Assembly: GCA_903871545.1 (NCBI GenBank)
Contig: CAIQHG010000016.1
Location: 1 to 45,302, forward strand
Source: an uncultured Burkholderiales bacterium
GTDB lineage: Bacteria > Pseudomonadota > Gammaproteobacteria > Burkholderiales > Burkholderiaceae_C
Length of the DNA: 45,302 bases
Direction of reading: 5' to 3'
How positions within the stretch are numbered: the stretch's first letter is position 1; every line of letters starts with the position of its first letter. Shown here one piece after another: positions 35,973-45,302 of the stretch. The notes beneath the pieces were generated by a model, which searched no databases, was not told the DNA's origin, and was given only the letters and a program-made list of their open reading frames with translations. A program made the translations under genes and the position numbers.

Positions 35973-37305
35973 TATGTCTAAAAAGGGTTTAAAACCTAGC
36001 CAAGATGGCCCTGATCTTGCACCAAGGGCGCCCAAATCTCTTCTTGACTTAGATACCGCTTTAGTGGAACTCAAAGAGTTCGCACACCCAACCCTGCCTA
36101 GTGAGGAAATTAGCACCTTTGATGTGGATAACAGAGTGCTACGCGAACCTCTTCTGTCTTTGATAAACGTTCCAGCGCATGACAATAGTGCAATGGACGG
36201 GTATGCGATCTGCGCTGAGGATCTTGGAGTTCCCGAAAAGGTTTTAAAGGTCACTCAAAGAATACCTGCCGGAACACACGGCGCACCCATTCAAAAGGGT
36301 GAGGCTGCAAGAATCTTTACGGGAGCCCCTATCCCCAACGGGGCGTGCGCCGTCGTTGCGCAGGAAGATTGCACTGCTTTGCAGGGAGACTTTGTTCAAA
36401 TCAATTCGTTGGTCTTAAAAGGCCAATCCATCAGGAGAGCAGGTGAGGACATCGCTAAGGGTGTAGTTGTAATTGAGGAGGGATCTCGTTTAAATCCGGC
36501 AAGTCTTGGCATCGCTGCCTCACTTGGATATGGGCAGCTTTGTGTTTCACAAGTCCCTAAGGTCGCGCTTTTTTCAACAGGTGATGAGCTTGTTATGCCC
36601 GGAGATGTAGCGCCTGATCAAATGGGCATGGGCAAGATTTATAACTCCAACCGGTTTTTCTTAAAAACGCTTTTAATACGGGCGGGTTGTTCAGTTACGG
36701 ATTTGGGCAACATTGCAGATAACTTTGAACAAACTAAACGCTCTCTTCAATTGGCGGCACAGGACCATGATTTGATTTTGACAAGCGGGGGAGTTTCTGT
36801 GGGCGAGGAGGATCACATCAAGCCAAGTGTGATGGCTTTAGGTGTTCTTCATCAATGGGCGCTCAACATAAAGCCGGGAAAACCATTTGCTTATGGAAGA
36901 ATAAACCGGGTCGCGGGTAGCTTTAAAGCACAAAACCATGGGGGTACGCGCTTTGAGCACGAATACGCGCATTTTATGGGTTTACCGGGCAATCCGGTTT
37001 CAAGTTACATGACGTTTGTGTTGTTGGTGCAACCGTTTCTTGCTTACCTACAAGGTCAAAGCCTAGTGCAGTACAGGCACGTTCCCATGCGCGCTAATTT
37101 TGAATGGCCTAAGGCAGATAGAAGGCGGGAATTTTTAAGAGTTCGCCAAAATGAGCACGGCTCATTAGATCTCTTTACTAATCAAAGCTCTGGTGTATTG
37201 AGCTCAGTTGTGTGGGGCGACGGGGTAGTTGATAATCCCCCCAACACATCAATCAAACGAGGCGAGTGGGTGAACTTTATTGCTTTTGAGAGTTGGCTCA
37301 AATGA
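35965..37305 (+). CDS. moeA: Molybdopterin molybdenumtransferase MoeA
   Basis: 446 residues. It inserts molybdate into adenylylated molybdopterin. NVPAHDNSAMDGYAICAEDL (about residue 70), ARIFTGAPIPNGACAVV and RRAGEDIAKG lie in domains I-II. The MoCF-like domain has KVALFSTGDELV and ILTSGGVSVGEEDHI. GLPGNPVSSYMTFVLLVQPF precedes the C-terminal barrel. It overlaps thrC by 8 nt and moaD by 4 nt, tying cofactor synthesis to the threonine operon in one transcript. Confidence 0.95.
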   Translation: MTDMSKKGLKPSQDGPDLAPRAPKSLLDLDTALVELKEFAHPTLPSEEISTFDVDNRVLREPLLSLINVPAHDNSAMDGYAICAEDLGVPEKVLKVTQRIPAGTHGAPIQKGEAARIFTGAPIPNGACAVVAQEDCTALQGDFVQINSLVLKGQSIRRAGEDIAKGVVVIEEGSRLNPASLGIAASLGYGQLCVSQVPKVALFSTGDELVMPGDVAPDQMGMGKIYNSNRFFLKTLLIRAGCSVTDLGNIADNFEQTKRSLQLAAQDHDLILTSGGVSVGEEDHIKPSVMALGVLHQWALNIKPGKPFAYGRINRVAGSFKAQNHGGTRFEHEYAHFMGLPGNPVSSYMTFVLLVQPFLAYLQGQSLVQYRHVPMRANFEWPKADRRREFLRVRQNEHGSLDLFTNQSSGVLSSVVWGDGVVDNPPNTSIKRGEWVNFIAFESWLK

Positions 37306-37553
37306 GGGTCAACGTGCTTTATTTTGCATCCCTAAGAGAGTCACTAGGTCTGGGGGCTGAGAGTTTGCAGACGAGCGCTTTGACAATTGGTGAGTTGAGG
37401 TCTGAGTTGATGCAAAGGGGGTGCGCTTACAAAGAGGCACTGTCCAGGGATAAAATAATTCGGTGCGCGCTTAACCAAGTCATGTGCGCTGAGAGCGACG
37501 CATTGGTTGAGGACTGCGAGGTCGCTTTCTTCCCCCCTGTTACGGGGGGCTGA
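37302..37553 (+). CDS. moaD: Molybdopterin synthase sulfur carrier subunit MoaD
   Basis: An 83-residue ubiquitin-like protein from ATG 37302, which overlaps the moeA stop as ATGA. MRVNVLYFASLRESLGLGAE is the first beta-grasp segment; NQVMCAESDALVEDCEVAFF and the terminal PPVTGG carry the C-terminal Gly-Gly that becomes a thiocarboxylate and donates sulfur to molybdopterin with MoaE. Confidence 0.93.
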   Translation: MRVNVLYFASLRESLGLGAESLQTSALTIGELRSELMQRGCAYKEALSRDKIIRCALNQVMCAESDALVEDCEVAFFPPVTGG

Positions 37554-37678
37554 CCCCGGTTCGCGGCTTGCTTTAATTGGCTTAATGAGCCGCTTTAAAA
37601 GCGCTGAGATGGACGACAACTTTTCGGTAGCGGTTTTTTATTGGGAATTTTCTCACGACTTTCTTGAGGAGTTTTTTC

Positions 37679-38167
37679 TTGAGCTTTACGGTGTCCATTC
37701 AACTCGAAGACTTTGATCTCACACACGAGGTGAATTTGCTGCGCTCTGGTGACTCGAGTGTGGGGGCTGTTTGTTGCTTTGTCGGCACTGTTAGAGAATT
37801 AGAGCACCCCAGTGCACCGCAGGCAAAGGATTCCAAGGCCTGCTCAATTTCTAGTTTAGAGTTAGAGCACTATCCAGGTATGACGCAGAGGTCTATTTTA
37901 AAAATGATGGATCAAGCCCGCTTAAGGTTTGGTATAAATGCGGCTCGCGTGATCCACCGCATTGGCTTATTAGAACCCATGGATCAAATCGTTCTTGTTG
38001 CCGTTACTGCCCCCCACCGAGGTGAGAGTTTCAAGGCTTGTGAGTTCTTGATGGACTATTTAAAGACTCAGGCACCGTTTTGGAAAAAAGAGCAAACTGA
38101 CCAAGGTAGTTCAAGGTGGGTAGACGCAAGAGTAAGTGACGAAGATGCGCTGTCTCGCTGGCAATAA
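37679..38167 (+). CDS. moaE: Molybdopterin synthase catalytic subunit MoaE
   Basis: 162 residues from TTG 37679, which has AGGAG 7 nt upstream; GTG 37691 is an alternative, and a 125-nt gap to moaD holds nothing clear. VGAVCCFVGTVRE, LELEHYPGMTQRSI, AARVIHRIGLLEPMDQIVLV and SFKACEFLMDYLKTQAPFWKKE are characteristic, with the active-site Lys pair in FWKKE. It joins two MoaD thiocarboxylates to precursor Z. Confidence 0.92.
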   Translation: MSFTVSIQLEDFDLTHEVNLLRSGDSSVGAVCCFVGTVRELEHPSAPQAKDSKACSISSLELEHYPGMTQRSILKMMDQARLRFGINAARVIHRIGLLEPMDQIVLVAVTAPHRGESFKACEFLMDYLKTQAPFWKKEQTDQGSSRWVDARVSDEDALSRWQ

Positions 38168-38336
38168 ATACATAAGCTGGAATTTAGTCATAAAGATGAG
38201 TTATTTACATTTATATTTATCTTTTGCAATCAGTTCGTTTATTGTCAAATATCAAATTAAATTTATCCCAGGCGCTTGAAAATATGGCCTATCTGCCTCA
38301 CTTGAGGATTAATTCAGACTTAAGCTTAGGATCCAT

Positions 38337-40946
38337 ATGAGAGTAGAGAAATTCACCACTAAATTTCAAGAGGCATTGAGTGATGCTCAAACGCTTGCTT
38401 TAGGGTCTGATCACGCCTACATAGAACCGCCTCACTTAATCTTAGCCATGATTCAGCAAGAGGACGGCTCCAAATCGATTTTGCAGCGCGCGGGGGTTAA
38501 CGTTGCGGGTTTGGAGAGCGCGGCACAGGCCGCTATCAAGCGTCTTCCCTCCGTTCAAGGGCAAGAGCAAGTCTCTGTGGGCCGAGATTTGGTGGGTTTA
38601 TTGCAAGGGGCAGAGAAAGAGTCCATCAAAAGAGGGGACCAATTTGTTGCCAGTGAACTCTTTTTCCTCGCGCTTGCTGAGAGCAAGGGCGAATGGGGAG
38701 AGATGGCTAAAAAGCATGGGTTGACAAAGATTGCGTTAGAAACAGCCATCAGCTCTGTGCGGGGAGGAGCGACAGTGGACAACGCACAGGCCGAAGGTCA
38801 AAGAGAATCTCTCAAGAAGTATTGCCTGGATTTAACGGCGAGAGCCAGGTCAGGCAAACTCGACCCAGTGATTGGTCGAGATGATGAGATTAGACGCGCC
38901 ATCCAAGTGCTTCAAAGACGCACCAAAAACAACCCTGTCTTAATCGGTGAGCCTGGGGTGGGTAAGACTGCCATCGTTGAGGGTCTAGCTCAACGAATCG
39001 TAGCCGGAGAGGTGCCCGATTCTTTAAAGGGCAAACGAGTTCTTTCGCTAGATATGGCAGCGCTTTTGGCGGGTGCAAAATTTAGAGGCGAATTTGAGGA
39101 GCGTCTTAAATCAGTATTAAATGAATTGGCCAAAGACCAGGGGCAGACCATTGTCTTCATAGATGAGTTGCACACCATGGTGGGTGCGGGTAAGGCGGAG
39201 GGGGCGATGGACGCAGGCAATATGCTCAAACCCGCATTGGCAAGAGGCGAGTTGCACTGTATGGGCGCAACCACGCTTGATGAGTACCGAAAATATATCG
39301 AAAAAGATGCGGCTCTTGAGCGCAGGTTTCAAAAAATATTGGTTGCTGAGCCCACCGTTGAGGCGACCATCGCAATACTGCGCGGTTTAAAAGAGAAGTA
39401 CGAGATTCACCACGGTGTGGAGATCACGGATCCGGCCATAGTAGCCGCTGCAGAGCTCTCTAATCGCTACATCACGGATCGTTTTTTACCAGACAAGGCC
39501 ATTGACTTGATTGATGAGGCAGCGGCCAAAATTAAGATTGAAATTGACTCCAAACCCGAGGAGATGGATAAATTAGATCGACGGTTAATTCAATTAAAAA
39601 TTGAGCGCGAAGCGGTTGGCAAAGAAAAAGACGATGCCTCACAAAAACGACTCGCTTTAATTGAGGAGGAAATCGTAAAGCTCGGTAAAGAGGCTGCTGA
39701 CTTGGAGGAGATTTGGAAGTCCGAGAAAGCCGCTGCTCAAGGCGGCGCTCAGATTAAAGAGCAAATCGATAAGTTGCGCTCCCAAATTGAGGAATATACG
39801 AGAAAGGGAGACTTTAACAAAGTTGCCGAGATTCAATACGGCAAACTCCCCGAGCTTGAGAAACGATACAAAGACGCAGCAGCGCATGAAACTACTGGGG
39901 GCTCTAAGCCGCTTGTCAGGCGTTTGCTAAGGACACAAGTCGGTGCAGAGGAGATCGCAGAAGTGGTTGCACGAGCAACGGGCATCCCCCTGTCTAAACT
40001 CTTGCAAGGCGAGCGCGAGAAATTACTGAAAATGGAGGATCGACTGCATAAACGTGTAGTCGGCCAACATGAGGCGATCAGCGCCGTTGCCAATGCGATA
40101 CGGCGCTCTAGGGCGGGTCTTGGAGACCCTAACCGCCCAACCGGATCTTTCCTCTTTTTAGGTCCAACTGGAGTGGGTAAGACCGAGCTTTGCAAAGCGC
40201 TTGCTGGATTTTTGTTTGACAGTGAGGACCATTTGATTCGCTTGGATATGAGCGAGTTCATGGAGAAACACTCCGTGAGCAGACTGATCGGTGCTCCCCC
40301 CGGATACGTGGGCTATGATGAGGGTGGTTACTTGACTGAAGCTGTCAGGAGAAAACCCTACAGTGTGCTTTTGATGGATGAGATTGAGAAAGCTCACCCG
40401 GACGTGTTCAATGTGCTTTTGCAAGTCTTAGACGACGGGCGTTTGACGGACGGACAAGGGAGAACGGTGGACTTTAAAAACACCGTTATCGTGATGACCT
40501 CCAACATTGGCTCGCCCATTATCCAAAGCATGGTGGGCCAAGATCCACAAGAGGTTAAGGACGCCGTTTTAGAGGAGTTGAAGACTCACTTTAGACCTGA
40601 ATTCCTAAACCGAATCGATGAGATAGTGGTATTCCATGCGCTCGACTCGGCTCACATTTCTAAGATTGCGGCCATACAGTTACAAGTCCTAGTTGAGCGG
40701 TTGCACAAAATCGATCTGACTCTTGAGGTGACTCCTGGGGCGCTAGAGGAGTTGGCTAAAGTAAGCTTTGATCCGGTTTTTGGTGCAAGGCCTTTAAAGC
40801 GCGCAATCCAACAGCGTATTGAGAACCCACTCTCCAAACAGCTTTTGGAAGGTAAATTTGCTCCCAAGGATAAAATTATCATAAGCGTAGACCCCATTTT
40901 GGCGCCTGGAGACTTTAAATTCACCAGCTCTGGCGCGCTAACCTAA
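38337..40946 (+). CDS. clpB: ATP-dependent disaggregase ClpB
   Basis: 869 residues. The Clp-N domain (about 1-150) is followed by AAA module 1 with Walker [14 protein letters not shown] (about 203), a coiled-coil M domain (about 410-530, Lys/Glu-rich), AAA module 2 with Walker [14 protein letters not shown] (about 607) and SNIGS, and a C-terminal segment. It rescues aggregated proteins with DnaK. CTTGAA at 38275-38280 upstream resembles half of a heat-shock -35, but no convincing -10 was found. The 169-nt gap after moaE suggests its own promoter. Confidence 0.97.
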   Translation: MRVEKFTTKFQEALSDAQTLALGSDHAYIEPPHLILAMIQQEDGSKSILQRAGVNVAGLESAAQAAIKRLPSVQGQEQVSVGRDLVGLLQGAEKESIKRGDQFVASELFFLALAESKGEWGEMAKKHGLTKIALETAISSVRGGATVDNAQAEGQRESLKKYCLDLTARARSGKLDPVIGRDDEIRRAIQVLQRRTKNNPVLIGEPGVGKTAIVEGLAQRIVAGEVPDSLKGKRVLSLDMAALLAGAKFRGEFEERLKSVLNELAKDQGQTIVFIDELHTMVGAGKAEGAMDAGNMLKPALARGELHCMGATTLDEYRKYIEKDAALERRFQKILVAEPTVEATIAILRGLKEKYEIHHGVEITDPAIVAAAELSNRYITDRFLPDKAIDLIDEAAAKIKIEIDSKPEEMDKLDRRLIQLKIEREAVGKEKDDASQKRLALIEEEIVKLGKEAADLEEIWKSEKAAAQGGAQIKEQIDKLRSQIEEYTRKGDFNKVAEIQYGKLPELEKRYKDAAAHETTGGSKPLVRRLLRTQVGAEEIAEVVARATGIPLSKLLQGEREKLLKMEDRLHKRVVGQHEAISAVANAIRRSRAGLGDPNRPTGSFLFLGPTGVGKTELCKALAGFLFDSEDHLIRLDMSEFMEKHSVSRLIGAPPGYVGYDEGGYLTEAVRRKPYSVLLMDEIEKAHPDVFNVLLQVLDDGRLTDGQGRTVDFKNTVIVMTSNIGSPIIQSMVGQDPQEVKDAVLEELKTHFRPEFLNRIDEIVVFHALDSAHISKIAAIQLQVLVERLHKIDLTLEVTPGALEELAKVSFDPVFGARPLKRAIQQRIENPLSKQLLEGKFAPKDKIIISVDPILAPGDFKFTSSGALT

Positions 40947-40956
40947 GACACAGGCC

Positions 40957-40997
40957 CCCATCTTCTAATGGCTTTAAAGGGACCACTTGAAGATGGG
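40957..40997. repeat. Inverted repeat after clpB
   Basis: CCCATCTTC (40957-40965) and GAAGATGGG (40989-40997) form a perfect 9-bp stem with a 23-nt loop just after the clpB stop. No T-run follows, so it is either a weak terminator or an mRNA 3'-end hairpin. Confidence 0.45.
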
Positions 40998-41093
40998 TGA
41001 CCCAATCCCAGAAAAAGTACAAACGCTTTGAATAGATTACAAAGAGCTTAGGGTTCGCAAATTCCTAGAATTTTGAAGGTAGGATAGAGGGCT

Positions 41094-42362
41094 ATGAATA
41101 GCTCCCAAAACACTCCAACCTCCGCCCCTAAAAGCTCAACTTTTGCATTAAAAAGCGATTTTCAACTCATCTCCCTTGTAGGCCTTGCGCACATGTTTAG
41201 TCACTTTGCGCAGCTCGTGCTCCCGCCCCTTTTCCCTTGGATCAAAGACAGTTTGGGGGTTAGCTACGCTGAGCTTGGTTTTTTGATGTCTATATTCTTT
41301 GTAGTCTCCTGCGCCGTGCAGGCTATCTCGGGCTTTGCCGTGGATCGTTTTGGTCCAAGGCCCATTTTATTTGTAGGCATGAGTTGTCTCGTATTGGCTA
41401 ACTGGGGTTACGCTCTCAGCGATGGATACACTCAAATGACCTTTTGCGCCTTTCTCGCTGGGGTGGGCAACGGAGTATTTCATCCGGTTGATTACACCTT
41501 ATTAAACCGCAAAGTGACTCCCTCAAGGTTGGGGCATGCCTACAGTATTCACGGCATTACGGGTAGTCTTGGGTGGGCGCTTGCTCCTACTTTGATGGTG
41601 CCAATTGCGCTTGCTTATTCTTGGCATATGGCGCTTTTTGCTGCGGGAACGCTTGGTTTTGCGGTGCTAGTCTTTTTAGTTATAAAACGCAGCGAACTTG
41701 AACTAATTCAAGTACATAGCACCCAAAACAACCGCTCTGAGGAGGAAGCCGAGCAGGTTGAGGGTACCTTTGATTTCTTGAAAATCCCCGTGGTGTGGTT
41801 TTGCTTTGCTTTTTTTCTCATTTACTCTGCCTCCCTTAGTATCATCCAAGCCTACGCGCCAGAGGCGGTCAGGCATTTGCAGTCCGTACCGTTAGCGATC
41901 ATTGCCTCTTGCTTATCCCTTTACATGGTCTGCAGCGCCTTTGGAATGTTCCTCGGAGGGTTTTTAGCAACAAATCCTCAAAGGGCTGAGCGAGTGGTTG
42001 GGTTAGCCTTTTTCATGGCAGGATGCTTGTCACTTAGTTTTATATTTGCGCACTTAAGTGGTTGGCAGGTGTTGACTGTTTTTGCTTTTATGGGTTTGAT
42101 CTCTGGCTGCGCAAGTCCTTCAAGGGATTTATTGGTTAAAAAAGTCGCCCCCGAAAACGCAACGGGTCGTATTTACGGCGTTGTCTACTCTGGCCTTGAC
42201 GTGGGTCAGGCTTTGTCGGCGTATCTATTTGGTGTGTTGATGGATCGTCAAAACTACACCGCAGTGATTCTTGGACTCAGTGTTTTGCAGTCAATACTGG
42301 TGCTTGGTGCGTTGAATGTGAAACGCGCTCGGCGCGCTCCAACTGGCTTTGTAGCTGCATAG
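41094..42362 (+). CDS. MFS transporter, fosmidomycin-resistance (Fsr)-like
   Basis: A 422-residue inner-membrane protein with twelve hydrophobic segments and a central hydrophilic loop (about residues 200-225). LVGLAHMFSHFAQLVLPPLF, FLMSIFFVVSCAVQAISGFAVDRFGPRP, and GNGVFHPVDYTLLNRKV resemble the Fsr branch of the major facilitator superfamily. The substrate is unknown. It lies in the same direction between clpB and the ThDP enzyme; a gap of 132 nt with short direct repeats (GAGTACTT, GGGTGAGT) follows. Confidence 0.83.
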   Translation: MNSSQNTPTSAPKSSTFALKSDFQLISLVGLAHMFSHFAQLVLPPLFPWIKDSLGVSYAELGFLMSIFFVVSCAVQAISGFAVDRFGPRPILFVGMSCLVLANWGYALSDGYTQMTFCAFLAGVGNGVFHPVDYTLLNRKVTPSRLGHAYSIHGITGSLGWALAPTLMVPIALAYSWHMALFAAGTLGFAVLVFLVIKRSELELIQVHSTQNNRSEEEAEQVEGTFDFLKIPVVWFCFAFFLIYSASLSIIQAYAPEAVRHLQSVPLAIIASCLSLYMVCSAFGMFLGGFLATNPQRAERVVGLAFFMAGCLSLSFIFAHLSGWQVLTVFAFMGLISGCASPSRDLLVKKVAPENATGRIYGVVYSGLDVGQALSAYLFGVLMDRQNYTAVILGLSVLQSILVLGALNVKRARRAPTGFVAA

Positions 42363-42494
42363 CTGAGTACTTGAGTACTTGAGTTCTTGGATATACCTAT
42401 CCATACAAGCTTTGTATAAACCTAAGGGTGCTTGGGTGAGTGGGTGAGTGTGAGAGAGGGGGGAGTTTTTTAATTTTAATTTATCAATTTTCTT

Positions 42495-44231
42495 ATGAAT
42501 AAGACCGATAACAGCTTTGTCAACTCAGAAATTAAACATCAAATAGCGGGCCATTTGTTGGTTGAATGTTTAGTCAAGCAAGGAGTAAAGCACGTCTTTG
42601 GAGTACCGGGGGAGAGTTTCTTAGCCGTGCTTGACGGATTTCACGCTTATGCAAATCAGATCGAATTTGTAATTTGTCGCCAAGAGGGGGGCGCTGCATT
42701 TATGGCCGAGGCAACGGGGAAGTTAACCCAAAGACCCGGTGTTTGTATGGTGACCAGAGGGCCCGGTGCAACCAACGCCTCAATTGGCGTTCACGCCGCT
42801 TTTCAAGACAGCACGCCAATGGTTTTATTTGTGGGCGATGTCGGCAGTGACTTTAGAAACAGAGAGGCTTTCCAAGAGCTTGATTACTCTAGCTTCTTTG
42901 GGCCCAGCACCGGAGGGATGAGCAAGAGGGTCGAGCGCGTAGACGATCCAGAGCGTATTCCTGAGTACGTGGCCCGTGCTTTCGCAACTGCGATGAACGG
43001 ACGGCCTGGACCCGTTGTCGTTGTTCTGCCAGAGGATATGTTGACCAAAATGGTTCAGGCTAGACCTATTCCAAGAGTTGAGGCTGTACAAGCTTGGAGT
43101 GACCCAGGGGCGCTTAGGACACTTCGTGAGATGTTGCTTGCCTCCAAGAGGCCATTTGTAATTGCCGGTGGGGGTGGTTGGACGGCGCAGGCTGCGCAGG
43201 CTCTTGAGCGTTTTAGCGAGAACTGGAAGCTACCCGTTGGAAACGCATTTCGTTTTCAAGACACATTTGATAATTTTCACCCTAACTACGCAGGTGACGT
43301 GGGAATAGGGCTTAACCCAAAGCTTGCAAAGCGAATTAAAGAGAGTGATTTGATCATTGCCATTGGCCCGCGTCTGGGGGAGATGACGACACAGGGATAT
43401 ACATTGATAAAGGCGCCGATTGCAGAGCAAAAGCTGGTTCATTTTCATTCAAGTCCCGAAGAGTTAAACCGTGTTTACAAGGCCGACTTAGCTATCGTCT
43501 CCTCTATGAATGCGGCTGCTCGTTCCTTGGAGGTGCTCACTGCCCCGGTTGAAGTGCCGTGGGAGGAGTGGACCCGCAGCGCAAACGAAGACTTTCTTGC
43601 AAACCAAGTCCCCCCCCCGCCCGCACATGGCTCACTCATCGACATGCCCTCTGTGATCGACTCCGTCAACCGGTTATTGCCTAAGGATGCGGTGCTCACC
43701 AATGGAGCGGGCAACTTTGCCAGTTGGGTTCACAGGTACCACAGACACCACGGGATTAGCAAGGGACACAAAACGCAATTAGCGCCAACTGTGGGCTCGA
43801 TGGGATACGGGGTGCCGGCTGGTATCGCCGCAAACATTACAACCGGCAGAATCGCCTTTACGATTGCGGGAGATGGGGATTTTTTAATGAATGGACAAGA
43901 ACTTGCTACAGCAGTTCAACATGGCGCTAAATCCATCATCGTCTTACTCAACAACGGTATGTACGGCACAATCCGAATGCACCAAGAGCGGGAATATCCC
44001 AGGAATGAGAGTGGCTCAAAACTAGTGAATCCCGATTTCGTTGCGTTTGCTAAAGCCTTTGGGTACGCTGGCATTAGAGTCAACAGAACTGAGGAATTTG
44101 AGCCCGCTTTAAAAGCAGCTCTCGCACGGGACTGCGGAACTTTGATCGAAATTATTTTAGACCCCGAGATCATAACGACTCGTGCTAGTTTGTCGCAGAT
44201 AAGGGAGGCGGCGATCAAATCTAAAACTTAA
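42495..44231 (+). CDS. Thiamine-diphosphate-dependent enzyme, acetolactate synthase-like
   Basis: 578 residues with the three-domain arrangement of the acetolactate synthase/oxalyl-CoA decarboxylase family. The catalytic Glu lies in VICRQEGGAAFMAEATGK (about residue 63), and the N-terminal FGVPGESFLAVLDG opens the pyrimidine domain. The ThDP-Mg motif is IAGDGDFLMNGQELATAVQH with NNGMYGTIRMH (about 456-500). No IlvH regulatory subunit is adjacent, so it is probably not the main biosynthetic AHAS. Substrate is open: pyruvate, another 2-oxoacid or a related compound. Confidence 0.85.
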   Translation: MNKTDNSFVNSEIKHQIAGHLLVECLVKQGVKHVFGVPGESFLAVLDGFHAYANQIEFVICRQEGGAAFMAEATGKLTQRPGVCMVTRGPGATNASIGVHAAFQDSTPMVLFVGDVGSDFRNREAFQELDYSSFFGPSTGGMSKRVERVDDPERIPEYVARAFATAMNGRPGPVVVVLPEDMLTKMVQARPIPRVEAVQAWSDPGALRTLREMLLASKRPFVIAGGGGWTAQAAQALERFSENWKLPVGNAFRFQDTFDNFHPNYAGDVGIGLNPKLAKRIKESDLIIAIGPRLGEMTTQGYTLIKAPIAEQKLVHFHSSPEELNRVYKADLAIVSSMNAAARSLEVLTAPVEVPWEEWTRSANEDFLANQVPPPPAHGSLIDMPSVIDSVNRLLPKDAVLTNGAGNFASWVHRYHRHHGISKGHKTQLAPTVGSMGYGVPAGIAANITTGRIAFTIAGDGDFLMNGQELATAVQHGAKSIIVLLNNGMYGTIRMHQEREYPRNESGSKLVNPDFVAFAKAFGYAGIRVNRTEEFEPALKAALARDCGTLIEIILDPEIITTRASLSQIREAAIKSKT

Positions 44232-44272
44232 AAGTCGAGTTACTTTTTAAGGCAAATTCAGAGACGCAAAAA

Positions 44273-44302
44273 AAAGGGCGTATTCAAAGAATAACGCCCT
44301 TT
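44273..44302. terminator. Bidirectional rho-independent terminator
   Basis: AAAGGGCG (44273-44280) with TATT pairs with AATA and CGCCCTTT (44295-44302), one A bulged, with A-rich flanks on the left that act as a T-tract on the minus strand. It separates the convergent ThDP enzyme and SWIB genes. Confidence 0.75.
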
Positions 44303-44392
44303 GGTCCTTCCTCAGTGCATTGAGCTAAGTGCTCATTTCTTTACGCTTAAAACTCTTGCCCGAGAGGAGGAACTTTCTACCGGTTAAGCCGA

Positions 44393-44848
44393 TTAGCTTA
44401 AGTGCTTGCCAATTAAAGCAGCGAGTTCAAACATGGTGATTTGGGGCTTTCCAAACACAACGCGGAGTTTGTCATCAGCGTTAATGTTGCGCTTGTTGAC
44501 GCTGTCTTGCAGGCCGTGCTTTTTGATATAAATCCACAACTTACTAACCACTTCAGTGCGTGGAATTGGCGTATGACCAATCACAGCAGCAAGTGCTGCG
44601 CTAGGTGTCAAGGGCTTCATAAAAGCCGCATTGGGCGTGCGTTTTTTAGCAGGAGCTTTTTTCGCAGCTTTTTTAGCTACTACTTTTTTAGCAGGAGCTT
44701 TTTTAGCCACTACTTTTTTTGCTACTGGTTTTTTCGCTGCCACTTTTTTAGCAGGAGCTTTCTTCGCTGCTACTTTTTTCGCTGGAGCCTTTTTTGCGGC
44801 CGGTTTTTTTGCTGCTACTTTTTTTGCAGCTTTTTTTGCAGTTGCCAT
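44393..44848 (-). CDS. Histone H1-like lysine-rich protein with C-terminal SWIB/MDM2 domain
   Basis: 151 residues. The first 70 are a low-complexity Lys/Ala/Pro/Val tract built on KKAPAKKV and KKVAAKKP units, like bacterial histone H1 homologues that condense DNA. From about residue 76 a SWIB/MDM2-type domain follows (LTPSAALAAVIGHTPIPRTE, WIYIKKHGLQD, LRVVFGKPQITMFELAALIGKHL). The fusion occurs in Burkholderiales and chlamydiae and probably binds DNA in the nucleoid. AAGGAAA precedes the ATG. Confidence 0.93.
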   Translation of the reverse strand: MATAKKAAKKVAAKKPAAKKAPAKKVAAKKAPAKKVAAKKPVAKKVVAKKAPAKKVVAKKAAKKAPAKKRTPNAAFMKPLTPSAALAAVIGHTPIPRTEVVSKLWIYIKKHGLQDSVNKRNINADDKLRVVFGKPQITMFELAALIGKHLS

Positions 44849-45302
44849 TTTAGATTTCCTTTTTCTTAGATTAAGTGAAATACCGTGTTGACTCTCTCGA
44901 GAGACACAGCACTGCGAATGCTAATGGAAAAAACACGATTTCCCAAGGGGAGAAGCCTTTTTTTTTAACAATTTTGTTGTTTTTCCCTGTGAAATCAGCT
45001 TTTTTTAGCCGAAAAAACTCAATTCTCCCTCTGAAGTCGTGTGTTCAGCAGGGGCTCAGGGACTGTTTAAAGAGGGAAAATAGTAGTGAATGAATCAAGC
45101 GCAGAGTGTTTAAAAGGGTGATTCAACTCTCTTTTAGTAACAAAACTTATGGATCAAAAGGCCGAGGTAAAATCACATTCTTAATCAATCATGGCTTGCC
45201 AGGTGAGATAATTTTCTTTTTTAAGACCAGTTTGTGCAGTTACCCAGACATCTGAGATTGGAAACTTTTTTCGTTGTATAAAAATATAAAAAAATAATAA
45301 AA
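44849..45302. other. Upstream region of the SWIB gene, with a 12-bp palindrome
   Basis: About 450 nt to the window end hold no gene that I can support. TCTCTCGAGAGA at 44893-44904 is a perfect palindrome 45 nt upstream of the SWIB start and could be an operator or a leader hairpin. T-runs and A-runs are frequent further out, and the last 40 nt are almost pure A/T. Confidence 0.4.

Noticed and set aside
37507..37716. 69-residue frame between moaD and moaE
   Set aside because: It overlaps both genes in another frame, has no ribosome site and no recognisable features.
38275..38300. Sigma-32 promoter for clpB
   Set aside because: CTTGAA fits the -35, but nothing close to CCCCAT lies 13-15 nt downstream, so it was not listed as a feature.
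44441..44891. Plus-strand Phe/Ser- and Ala/Phe-rich frames opposite the SWIB gene
   Set aside because: They are antisense shadows of the lysine-rich repeat; the minus-strand frame has the SWIB domain and a ribosome site.

Overview
The window looks like chromosome of a moderately AT-rich betaproteobacterium of the order Burkholderiales, perhaps Polynucleobacter-like or Alcaligenaceae-like. The evidence is gene order and gene content: tRNA-Val/ppiD/tRNA-His, surE-pcm-nlpD-rlmD, ppsR divergent from ppsA, rpsF-priB-rpsR-rplI-dnaB, alaA-hom-thrC-moeA-moaD-moaE-clpB, a TctC/Bug-type solute receptor, and a lysine-rich histone-like protein fused to a SWIB domain. The genus cannot be fixed from this sequence alone.

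Layout. (1) 1-2.2 kb: the 3' half of tRNA-Val, the periplasmic chaperone ppiD and tRNA-His, with hairpin terminators. (2) 2.2-12.6 kb reads as an accessory block: a 5'-truncated IS200-type transposase directly after tRNA-His, a small OB-fold-like protein, a 3-hydroxybenzoate 4-monooxygenase (mobA-like) preceded by an unusual tandem/inverted repeat, an unrecognised 247-residue protein, an orphan TRAP receptor, a TPR/glycosyltransferase-like protein, a LON-domain protein, an orphan tripartite-tricarboxylate receptor and a GIY-YIG-like protein. It ends at a nine-copy octanucleotide repeat. (3) 12.6-15.7 kb: a minus-strand run of a quinone-oxidoreductase-like gene, rmuC and a DUF2237 gene. (4) 15.8-20.2 kb: surE-pcm-nlpD-rlmD, with rpoS missing from its common place after nlpD. 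(5) 20.4-25.4 kb: a BAX-inhibitor-like membrane protein, a GlcG-like protein, and the PEP synthase regulator ppsR divergent from ppsA. (6) 25.6-28.8 kb: ribosomal and replication genes rpsF, priB, rpsR, rplI and dnaB. priB is clear by translation but has no ATG, GTG, TTG or CTG start. (7) 28.9-31.8 kb, minus strand: PIN-PhoH ATPase, a Bcp-type peroxiredoxin and a Mth938-like protein. (8) 32-41 kb: a tightly overlapped run for alanine and threonine synthesis (alaA, hom, thrC) and molybdopterin synthesis (moeA, moaD, moaE), then the disaggregase clpB. (9) 41-45 kb: an MFS exporter, a ThDP-dependent acetolactate-synthase-like enzyme and the SWIB histone-like gene.

Most of the window is ordinary core genome. 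I did not find a clear new multi-gene system. The points most worth checking are the non-canonical priB start, the repeat cluster upstream of the mobA-like gene, the octanucleotide repeat between two co-directional genes, the hairpin leaders ahead of ppsA and the phoH-like gene, and the missing rpoS.
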